A stretch of DNA of 25,186 bases from Planctomycetota bacterium (lineage in GTDB: Bacteria; Planctomycetota; UBA1135; GCA-002686595). Positions within the stretch are counted from its first letter, which is position 1; every line of letters starts with the position of its first letter. Where the stretch lies: NCBI GenBank assembly GCA_029259675.1, contig JAJDES010000569.1, positions 1 to 25,186 on the forward strand, in the 5' to 3' direction. A program made the translations under genes and the position numbers. Positions 14,866 to 21,842 of the stretch are shown here, in pieces. The notes beneath the pieces were generated by a model, which saw only the letters and a program-made list of their open reading frames with translations, made no database searches and was not told the origin of the DNA.

Positions 14866-17800
14866 TCAGGCTTCTTCGACGAGCAATTGCTGCAGTAGCT
14901 CGGGATCCAGCTCGATTTGTTCGTCTTGCTCAAGCAGGGGGGCGTCGAATTTGTCCCACGCGAGATCATTCAATGTCTCGAGGGCTCCGTCGGGGAAGAG
15001 TCCCAGTTCGGATGCGAGGCTTTCGTACTCGTCTCGCTCCCAAACGCTCTTCTCACTCAATGCGCGCAGTAGAGCGGAATGCTTGCGATCCAAGCCGGCA
15101 AGTGGGTTGCCTTCAACAGCATCTTGTGGGTCTGCAGCACTGGAATTGCCGCCCGCGGTTTCAGGTGCTTCGTGCAAGTCTTGTTCGGGTTCCTCTTCTT
15201 CGAAAATGCGTCCGAGCAGGCGCCCGACACGGGCCGTTTGCTCAAACTTTTTGGCTACGCGCTCAGGATCGATCAAGACCGGGTTCGAGTCGTCATCCGA
15301 ATGGGCGACTCCCGTGGCGGCTGCGTGCAACTTGGCGTGCAGCTCTTTGTGATCCAATTCAAGCGCGGCGAAGACGCGTTCGAGCAGGGCGACTTCGCGC
15401 GGATCCGCATAGCCGTCGGCCCACGCGATCGAGACTAGGAAAGAGCCCAATTTGCTGCGGTCGTCCAAGTCGAGTTTGGAAACGCGCTTGCGCAAGCCCA
15501 CCAAGCTTGGCGGTTCTTTGAGCAGCCATGCCAAATGTGCCTCCAAGCGCCGGCGTTCACCCGCGTCCAGGTTCAGTGCGGATTGGATGGAGTCTTCGAG
15601 CTTGTCTTGTTCCGCTTGGCCGATGGAACCATCGGCTCCCGCCACGAGCGTGCCGAGGCCCAAAAGCACAACTGCGGCGCGGTAGGCGTCCGACGGGCTT
15701 TGATGATCGTCCCCGATGAGTTTGAAGAGTACGGCCTGACCATCATCCTTCGGCGGCGGACCTCCGAAACGCGGGTCGGGTTCAAAGCCGTAGCCGAGGC
15801 GCCCGAACAACTGAGCGGCGGCTACCGCAGTGGCACGCGTCCACTCGGTGGCATTCGCTTGATCGACGGTTTCAGACGTGTTCCACAATGAAAGGATTTC
15901 GGCACCGGGCAGCGCTGCACAGCTTTGTTCGCCGACTTTTCGTTCACAAAAAAGTGTTTCGAGGCGCGGGGCCAACTCGGCCAAAGCGGGGTGCTCGCGG
16001 CCTTGAAGTTCCTCGGGCAGCAGCGTTGCGGCGCGCAGGGATCCGCGCAGTTTGGGTTGCTTGCCGAGCAAGCGACTGTAGGGGGCGAGCCGGGAGCTTG
16101 TTGTGTTGGCCACTTCGGCAATTTGGCGCACACAGGTCGGCTCATCGATCAAGTCGGGCAGTTTGGATGTGAATACAAAGGCCGGGCGCCCGAGGCTGGG
16201 ATTTTGCGCGCGGGTCTCCGTGACGATCTTGCGCTCAATGTTGGTTAGCGCCTGCGGGGCGGAAGAACTGCGTTCGAACAAGATTCGAAAGAGTCGATCA
16301 AACTCACTGTGGCAGCGTTGGGCGGAACGCCGCAAAGCGACGGCTTTGGAGTTGCGCGCCCATTGCAAGGCCAAGTCCGCCGAGAGGTCTGCTCCGGCGA
16401 GTGCCAATTGGCCGAGTTCAACGCGCAGGGCGAAGAGATCGGCAGGCTGGGGCTGTTTGGCATTTTCGGGCCGTTCTAACGCATCGCCGGCTTCGGGTTG
16501 TGAAGCCGCAAGTGCTTGCCTCAAGCCGGAGTGGGCGGCTTGGAGCTCGACCCGCTCGCGCAGCGCTTCCAAGGAAGGCTTTAGTGTGACGGCGAGATCC
16601 GAGCGCTCAGCGTAATGCTCGAGCAATCGCGACAACTCGCCGTGGAGCAACGGTAATTCGTTTGAATCGAATTGCCCCGTTTCATAGTCCGAAAGGACGC
16701 GGCGCTCCAAGCCGTAAAGGAATAACTGCAAGTATTCGGGCGGTGCGTCGGGATCGGCTCGATTCCAGGCCAGCCATTGCAAGTAGCCATCTCGTTTGCG
16801 CTTGCTGAGGTTGGCGAATGCGAGTGAAGGGCGAGCCTTGCTGTCTTTGCCCTTGGATCTTTTTATCGGGGCCGAGTCCAGATCCACAAGGCAAGAGGGC
16901 TCTTCAGGCGGCCGTTCCAGACTGCCGCCAAGCTCGGAATCGTTTGCGCTTGGGACGCGCGCGTAGACCATGCCTGAGCCGATGGTGACGCCTGCGACGG
17001 TTAGCTCGGAGCCCGGCCCGAACCACTTTTCGGCAACAGCGGGAGGTTCCGTGGACTCCGCTTCGCGCTCAATCGAAGGGGCGACCTCCGGCGTTGCTGG
17101 CGTGGCTGCCCGGGAACTTGCTGTTGCAAGCTTTTCTGTCTGAGTCTGTTCGACTTCGACGGGGTTTTCAGGCGGGGCCAATCGCGACAGGTCGGATTCG
17201 ATGTCCGTCAGGCGAATGTAGGCGTTGTTGCGCGGGTCGCGGGCATTGGCCAGCAATAGCTCAGCGTCGTCAATACCCAGCTCTGTCATGAGCTCCTTGG
17301 CTCGCAGCAAATGTCTGGATTGGGCCGAACTTGTGCGCGTGTTGCGTGCCTTCTCAACAGCGTCGATGACATCGGCGCAACGAGCGATGGCTCGCAATTC
17401 GCTCCGGCTTGCCGAAGTTGGAATTTTTAATCGCAAAGCATCGAAGTGATGGAGCAACTCCAATGAGCGCTCCGCTCGACGCTTGCGCGTTTGGGCCGTG
17501 CGGCTGGTTTGGGCGTGGGAGAGGTTGCGCTCCAGTCGTTCGAGCAGTTTCGGCTGGGCGAATTTTGATAGGACACGCAAGGCGCTGCGTGCGCGCCACC
17601 AGCGCGAAAGTGCAAGCGACAGGACTCCTGTGTTTGCCAGCGCTACGATCCACTTGATCGGAATGCTGCTTGTCACCCCGGCCACAAGTGCAGCTACCAA
17701 TAGCAGCGAGCCGAAGCCGCGCAAGTTGCGACCTGCTTGCTGCGGGGAAGCCGGGCCGTGGAGCGCTTCGGGTAAGTCTTGAAGCGCGGCCTTGCGCACT

Positions 17801-17952
17801 CGAATCAATGCATGCGCTCTCAGGAACAAGGCCAGTGCCAATAGCAACAGTGCGGCCAAGGCTCCCATTTGAACCCAGCGCGATTCAAGCGGGAGCGCAG
17901 GCACAAAGCCCGTCACGGCCAAAGCGTTTGAGCGCGGGGCGGCCCAATTCAC
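14866..17952 (-). CDS. sngA: TerB-N/TerB/TerB-C protein with membrane anchor, SngA-like (Shango defence)
   Basis: The protein has 1028 residues. The N-terminus carries three predicted membrane segments (about 28-46, 79-97 and 100-116), then a basic helical region and a Thr/Glu/Pro-rich linker (about 260-306). TerB_N begins at about 309 ('EKWFGPGSELTVAGVTI', then 'YLQWLAWNRADPDAPPEYLQLFLYGLERRVL'). A TerB domain at about 755-875 keeps two acidic motifs, 'VAGADGSIGQAE' and 'IAWADGYADPRE', which suit metal binding. TerB_C runs to the end ('LFPDGALETLNDLAWDKFDAPLLEQDEQIELD'). The start is a GTG with GGGAG seven bases upstream. TerB-N/TerB-C proteins are known in defence and stress islands; next to a BrxD-like ATPase and Lhr-like helicase this is the Shango order. 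The membrane extension suggests that the complex is tethered to the inner membrane. Confidence 0.85.
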   Translation of the reverse strand: MNWAAPRSNALAVTGFVPALPLESRWVQMGALAALLLLALALFLRAHALIRVRKAALQDLPEALHGPASPQQAGRNLRGFGSLLLVAALVAGVTSSIPIKWIVALANTGVLSLALSRWWRARSALRVLSKFAQPKLLERLERNLSHAQTSRTAQTRKRRAERSLELLHHFDALRLKIPTSASRSELRAIARCADVIDAVEKARNTRTSSAQSRHLLRAKELMTELGIDDAELLLANARDPRNNAYIRLTDIESDLSRLAPPENPVEVEQTQTEKLATASSRAATPATPEVAPSIEREAESTEPPAVAEKWFGPGSELTVAGVTIGSGMVYARVPSANDSELGGSLERPPEEPSCLVDLDSAPIKRSKGKDSKARPSLAFANLSKRKRDGYLQWLAWNRADPDAPPEYLQLFLYGLERRVLSDYETGQFDSNELPLLHGELSRLLEHYAERSDLAVTLKPSLEALRERVELQAAHSGLRQALAASQPEAGDALERPENAKQPQPADLFALRVELGQLALAGADLSADLALQWARNSKAVALRRSAQRCHSEFDRLFRILFERSSSAPQALTNIERKIVTETRAQNPSLGRPAFVFTSKLPDLIDEPTCVRQIAEVANTTSSRLAPYSRLLGKQPKLRGSLRAATLLPEELQGREHPALAELAPRLETLFCERKVGEQSCAALPGAEILSLWNTSETVDQANATEWTRATAVAAAQLFGRLGYGFEPDPRFGGPPPKDDGQAVLFKLIGDDHQSPSDAYRAAVVLLGLGTLVAGADGSIGQAEQDKLEDSIQSALNLDAGERRRLEAHLAWLLKEPPSLVGLRKRVSKLDLDDRSKLGSFLVSIAWADGYADPREVALLERVFAALELDHKELHAKLHAAATGVAHSDDDSNPVLIDPERVAKKFEQTARVGRLLGRIFEEEEPEQDLHEAPETAGGNSSAADPQDAVEGNPLAGLDRKHSALLRALSEKSVWERDEYESLASELGLFPDGALETLNDLAWDKFDAPLLEQDEQIELDPELLQQLLVEEA

Positions 17953-17959
17953 GTCCTAA

Positions 17960-17964
17960 CTCCC
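17960..17964 (-). promoter_or_regulatory. Shine-Dalgarno GGGAG for the TerB gene
   Basis: On the minus strand GGGAG lies seven bases before the GTG at 17952. It supports this start and therefore inclusion of the membrane-spanning N-terminus. Confidence 0.6.
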
Positions 17965-18097
17965 ATCGCTTCGAGACGAACGACTTTTCCAACTCGGGTC
18001 CCGCCCGCAAGAGACAAGCGCGCTTCAGGCGGCGACGACAGTAGCTTTCGCTCGTGCGTTGCGTGGCGCCGGGAATGGGGGGCCCGCGCCGGCCGGT

Positions 18098-19570
18098 CTA
18101 GTAGTTCTTGGCGAATAGCACCAGGCGCTCTGAGGGCTTGCCGGTTTTGATGCACTTGCCCGGTTCGGGAGCCGGTCCGTCCTCGGGGAAGGGCAAGCAG
18201 CGAATGGAAGCCTTGGTTGCCTCTTTGATGGCAATTTCAGTTTCCGTGCTGCCGTCCCAATGGGCATAAACGAATTGAGACTTGTTGCCTTCGAAGGCGG
18301 AGGTGAATTCGTCCCAACTGTTGGCGGTGATCGTGTTCTCTTCCAAGCGCTTCTTGGCGCGATCGAACAGGAAGTCTTGGAATTCGTCGAGCACGCGGCC
18401 GATCGAAACACCGAGGCCTTCCATCGGCAGCTTCTCCTTCATGGGCTTGCCGCGCTCGTCCAAACCGGCGATGCGGCGCTTGATCATGACGGAGCCGCTC
18501 TCGATGTCGCGCGGACCGATTTCAACCCGCAGCGGCACGCCCTTGCGCTCCCACTCGTAGTACTTGGCCCCCGGCTTCATGCCCTCGCGATCATCGATCT
18601 CAATGGTCAAGCCGTCGTCGCGCAATTCCGCGGCAATGCGCTGCGCGGCCTCCATGACCTGACTCTTTTCGTGCTCCTTGCGAAAAATCGGCACGATGAC
18701 GACGTGGATCGGCGCCAGGCGCGGCGGCAGTACCAAGCCGTCGTCATCGGAGTGCGTCATGATCAAGGCACCCACCAAGCGAGTTGAAACTCCCCATGAG
18801 GTTTGCCACACGTAATCGCGCTCGCCTTCCTGGTTTTGGAACATGACGTCAAAGGCCTTGCCGAAGTTTTGGCCCAAGTCGTGACTGGTTCCCGCCTGAA
18901 GCGCCTTGCCGTCTTGCATTAAAGCTTCGATGCAAACGGTTTCCGTGGCTCCAGCGAAGCGTTCGTGGGCGGTTTTCACTCCGCGCACGATCGGCATGGC
19001 CAGCAATTCGTGGCAAGTGTCGCGATAAACGTCGAGCATGCGGCGCACTTCTTCTTGGGCCTCCTCGTGCGTGGCGTGGGCCGTGTGACCCTCTTGCCAG
19101 AGGAATTCGCCCGTGCGCAGGAAAAGTCGTGTGCGCAATTCCCAGCGCATGACGTTGCCCCATTGATTGATCAACAGCGGCAAGTCGCGGTACGAATCGA
19201 TCCATTTGGAGAAGAAGTGCCCGATGATGGTCTCCGACGTCGGGCGGATGACATAGGGCTCCTCCAGCTGCTTTCCGCCGGCGTGGGTGACTACGGCCAA
19301 TTCGGGCGCAAAGCCCTCGACGTGTTCGGCTTCTTTCTCGATGAAGCTCATCGGAATCAGCAGCGGAAAGCAGGCGTTCTTGTGGCCGGTGGCCTTAAAA
19401 CGCGCATCCAAATCCGCTTGCATTTTTTCCCAGATCGCGAAGCCGTGGGGACGAATCACCATGCAGCCCTTGACGACTCCGGCAGCCTCCGCGAGTTCGG
19501 CCCTGTGGATCACATCCTGATACCACTGTGCGTAGTTTTCGGATCGCGGGGTAATTAGCTGCTCAACCAT
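18098..19570 (-). CDS. proS: proline--tRNA ligase, type 3 (archaeal/eukaryotic-like)
   Basis: The 490-residue class II aminoacyl-tRNA synthetase charges tRNA-Pro. Visible landmarks are 'GCMVIRPHGFAIWE' near the N-terminus, the 'YVIRPTSETIIG' motif, motif 2 'MRWELRTRLFLRTGEFLWQE' followed by 'GHTAHAT', 'QAGTSHDLGQNF', motif 3 'TSWGVSTRLVGALIMTHSDD', and the anticodon-binding domain from 'APIHVVIVPI'. The C-terminal zinc-binding-like domain has 'SIRCLPFPE' and 'GKCIKTGKPS' and ends in the Tyr typical of type 3 enzymes. It lacks the editing INS domain of the E. coli type. The ATG at 19570 has no strong ribosome site. The TerB gene follows on the same strand after about 145 bases. Confidence 0.97.
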   Translation of the reverse strand: MVEQLITPRSENYAQWYQDVIHRAELAEAAGVVKGCMVIRPHGFAIWEKMQADLDARFKATGHKNACFPLLIPMSFIEKEAEHVEGFAPELAVVTHAGGKQLEEPYVIRPTSETIIGHFFSKWIDSYRDLPLLINQWGNVMRWELRTRLFLRTGEFLWQEGHTAHATHEEAQEEVRRMLDVYRDTCHELLAMPIVRGVKTAHERFAGATETVCIEALMQDGKALQAGTSHDLGQNFGKAFDVMFQNQEGERDYVWQTSWGVSTRLVGALIMTHSDDDGLVLPPRLAPIHVVIVPIFRKEHEKSQVMEAAQRIAAELRDDGLTIEIDDREGMKPGAKYYEWERKGVPLRVEIGPRDIESGSVMIKRRIAGLDERGKPMKEKLPMEGLGVSIGRVLDEFQDFLFDRAKKRLEENTITANSWDEFTSAFEGNKSQFVYAHWDGSTETEIAIKEATKASIRCLPFPEDGPAPEPGKCIKTGKPSERLVLFAKNY

Positions 19571-19960
19571 GGAATCAGTGGGACTTTGGACTGCGTTTGC
19601 CCATCGGTTCGCCCAATTGGGCCCGCTGGGGGCGAACAGCCTACGGCGGGGCCGCCGGACGGGCTAGCTTGGGAGATTGCACGGCGATGGGCGAGCGACT
19701 CCCGCGCCGGCGGAAGCGGCCCCTGAGGGGCAATGAGCGGACTTGGGCGGACGCGGTTTTGCTTCCCGTTCGGGCGCAGCCGCCGGGCCCGCACCCAGGC
19801 CGCTTTTTTGCCTGGGGAGCCTTCGAAATCGGGGTTATCGTTTACGGGTTCAGGAGCGCCTTCCCAGTTTGGATTCGGCGCTCCAGCCGCTTCTCCCAAG
19901 CCGCCCAACTCAAGAATCTGCCGGGACCTCTATGAGCCCGTCGCAACCGAAGTTAGAGCC
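19571..19960. other. 390-base divergent intergenic region
   Basis: This lies between the starts of proS and the rhodanese gene. The rhodanese frame stays open back to 19733, but those residues are Pro/Arg/Ser-rich without domain features. The antisense frame 19555-19908 is equally featureless and overlaps proS. I see no RNA gene and no clear T-box or other aminoacyl-tRNA leader upstream of proS. Confidence 0.5.
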
Positions 19961-20479
19961 GTGAGCACCGTTACCGTCACTCCCGAGTCAACGATGGGGG
20001 AAATCCTCTCCCAGATCCCCTCCGCGCAACGTGCGCTATTCCAGCGCTATCACATCGGTGGTTGCTCCTCCTGCGGCTATGAAGCCACAGACCCCCTGTC
20101 CAAGGTTTGCAAGGATCACAACATTCTTGATGTGAACGAAGTGATCACGTTTTTGGCCACTTCGCATGAACTGGATCAAAAGATTCAAACCGAACCGGAA
20201 GTGATTCAGGGCTGGATCCAGGCCGGCGAAGACTTCTCGTTTATCGACGTGCGCAGCGCGGATGAGCTGCTGGAGAGCGGAGCCTTCGAGCCGGCGGAAT
20301 CGATGGATTACAGCAATTCCGAAAAGTACATGGAGCTGCCCAAGGATCGCCGCATTGTCTTCACTTGCTTGGAAGGCGACCGGTCGCTGAACGTGGCCTC
20401 CTACTTCATTGGGCACAAGTTCGAAAACGTGCTCTGCGTAAAGGGCGGCATTCAGGCCTGGCGCGAGAAAATCAAATAG
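19961..20479 (+). CDS. DUF1858-like Cys domain fused to a rhodanese
   Basis: From the GTG at 19961 the protein has 172 residues. Residues 10-70 match the small helical DUF1858/ScdA_N-type domain, 'TMGEILSQIPSAQRALFQRY' with the Cys pair 'GGCSSCG' (C35, C38), Cys50 and 'HNILDVNEVITFL'. Residues 80-172 are a single-domain rhodanese ('FSFIDVRSADELLE' ... 'VFTCLEGDRSLNVASYF' ... 'VKGGIQAWREKI') with catalytic Cys136 in a C-x2-G-x-R-S loop. It probably carries persulfide sulfur; the N-terminal Cys pair may bind a metal or cluster or relay sulfur. The frame continues upstream to 19733, but that part looks non-coding, so I start at the GTG before 'STVTVTPE'. An ATG at 19994 is another option. Confidence 0.85.
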   Translation: MSTVTVTPESTMGEILSQIPSAQRALFQRYHIGGCSSCGYEATDPLSKVCKDHNILDVNEVITFLATSHELDQKIQTEPEVIQGWIQAGEDFSFIDVRSADELLESGAFEPAESMDYSNSEKYMELPKDRRIVFTCLEGDRSLNVASYFIGHKFENVLCVKGGIQAWREKIK

Positions 20480-20495
20480 CTCGCGATCCATCGCG

Positions 20496-20530
20496 GCGCC
20501 GGCGGCGGACCGGGCGCTCGTCGATTTTTT
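20496..20530 (+). terminator. possible terminator after the rhodanese gene
   Basis: GCGCC (20496-20500) can pair with GGCGC (20513-20517), and a run of six T (20525-20530) follows after seven bases. The spacing between stem and T-run is longer than ideal. Convergent genes on both sides make a terminator here expected. Confidence 0.4.
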
Positions 20531-20531
20531 G

Positions 20532-21029
20532 CTAGCGATCCAAATCGACCCAACCGGAAGTTGAGCCGTCGATTTGGATGTGGCCGCTGCCCGAGCTCAC
20601 GCGCAGAACGCGCGACTCCCCGGCGTAGGCCAAAGTCACGGATCCGCCTCCGAGGGCGATGCCGCGCTGGCTGAAATGGAAGGCCATGCTGGGGCCCAAG
20701 TTGACGTTTACGATGCGCACGCCTTCGAATACGGCATCGTGACTGTAATCGCGTTTCATGTGCTTGCCGTCAGCGGCAATCGGATCGCTGATGCTGTATC
20801 CGCTGCCGTCGCGTTCGATTACAAAGTCCACCGCTTGCCCCAAGTAGGCCGCACGGTTCTGCGCTTGGCGCAAATCCTTGGCCATGAGAACGGCGGCGTT
20901 CTCCAGGGTCACCTCGGGCCGCCCAAAGTACGTGGGCAGTGCAATCGACGCCAAAACGGTGATTAGCGCAAGCGTCAGCACCAGCTCCGTCAAGGTGAAG
21001 GCGGAGCGCCCATGGGAGTTCATTCCCAT
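20532..21029 (-). CDS. pseudopilin-like protein (GspH/FimT type)
   Basis: From the ATG at 21029 the protein has 165 residues. It has a short basic leader 'MGMNSHGRSA', then 'FTLTELVLTLALITVLASIALP' in two overlapping halves: 'FTLTE' supplies the +1 Phe and +5 Glu of a type IV prepilin, and residues 15-31 form the membrane helix. Ala rather than Gly is at -1, a variant common in planctomycete prepilin-like proteins. The rest ('AVLMAKDLRQAQNRAAYLGQAVDF', 'FSQRGIALGGGSVTL') follows the GspH/FimT minor-pseudopilin pattern. GGGAG at 21040-21044, inside the end of the preceding gene, lies ten bases before the ATG, and the two genes are only four bases apart. The frame is open further upstream, but the ribosome site and leader length favour 21029. 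No other secretion genes are nearby. Confidence 0.8.
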   Translation of the reverse strand: MGMNSHGRSAFTLTELVLTLALITVLASIALPTYFGRPEVTLENAAVLMAKDLRQAQNRAAYLGQAVDFVIERDGSGYSISDPIAADGKHMKRDYSHDAVFEGVRIVNVNLGPSMAFHFSQRGIALGGGSVTLAYAGESRVLRVSSGSGHIQIDGSTSGWVDLDR

Positions 21030-21033
21030 GGAT

Positions 21034-21603
21034 CTACAGCTCCCAGTAGGACTTGCCCAAGCTTTCCACTCGTCCGCGGCAGTTGGCGCGCAATTCACCA
21101 GTCAGGGGCTTGTAGGTCCAACCCGTGGTTCCGTCCGCTTCACTTTCAAACTCTGTTTCGTCATCCAACACAAGCACCGTGTCGAGGCCGTTGACGGGAT
21201 TGACCGGAACGCCTTCCCACAGAACGGGATCGAAGGGGTAGCGCACGCCGCTGCCCGGCTGGCCCCAGCCGTTGGTGTTGCGAGTTAGCTGCAAAGTGAA
21301 CTGCTTCTCCGATGCTCGTCCGTGGGCACGGACCCGCGATTGCCCGGGAACGTAACCGGGCAACACGCCGTGATCCGCATAGTAATCGACAATGGCTGCC
21401 CGAAAGCGATCGAGCTCTGTGCACAGGCGTTCCGTCGCAGCTTGTGCGTAGAGATCTTGCTTGGGCGCGGTCGGGCTGCCCTTAGGAACCGCCATGACTC
21501 CGATCATGCCCATCACAAGCACGACCAGAACGTATTCAGTGATGGTCGGATTGGTGCGCTCTTGCGTGGTGCTTGCGGACGGCTGCTCAGTTGTGTTCGT
21601 CAT
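21034..21603 (-). CDS. pseudopilin-like protein (GspG type) with atypical processing site
   Basis: From the ATG at 21603 the protein has 189 residues. The N-terminus has 18 polar residues and then 'PTITEYVLVVLVMGMIGVMAVP' (hydrophobic helix about 24-40). Aligning Glu23 with the conserved +5 Glu puts Pro19 at +1 and Asn18 at -1 in place of the usual Phe and Gly. The body resembles GspG-like planctomycete proteins: 'LDRFRAAIVDYYADHGVLPG', 'FTLQLTRNTN', 'VPVNPVNGLDTVLVLDD' and a 'GWTYKPLTGELRANC' ending. It is likely an envelope pseudopilin. The frame is also open to a TTG at 21636, but that has no ribosome site. It is the first gene of a two-gene unit with the GspH-like protein. Confidence 0.75.
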   Translation of the reverse strand: MTNTTEQPSASTTQERTNPTITEYVLVVLVMGMIGVMAVPKGSPTAPKQDLYAQAATERLCTELDRFRAAIVDYYADHGVLPGYVPGQSRVRAHGRASEKQFTLQLTRNTNGWGQPGSGVRYPFDPVLWEGVPVNPVNGLDTVLVLDDETEFESEADGTTGWTYKPLTGELRANCRGRVESLGKSYWEL

Positions 21604-21842
21604 CGGGTCGCTGTGCGATTGGGAAACTTTTTCCAAGCGTCGGTCGAGGCGAGTGGTGGAGGCTTGGGTGGGGCCGATGCTGTTTTCGACTCACTCCCGC
21701 CCAACGCTTGAGGCCCCACTGGCTTTCAATGCCGGAATGGGGCGCGACTGCGCGCAGGAATGGTGTTTCGAGCCGCCAAGCTCGATTTTCGGCTGCAACG
21801 TGGCGTGACACGCTTCAGCTCGGTACACCAATCGGCAGCACC

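Noticed and set aside
19555..19908. 117-codon minus-strand frame upstream of proS
   Set aside because: It overlaps the proS start in another frame and is Pro/Gly/Arg-rich without similarity to any family I know.
21573..21842. 90-residue upstream extension of the OPT transporter
   Set aside because: The in-frame residues are Arg/Trp/Cys-rich and unlike the family N-terminus, which begins at the ATG 21843.
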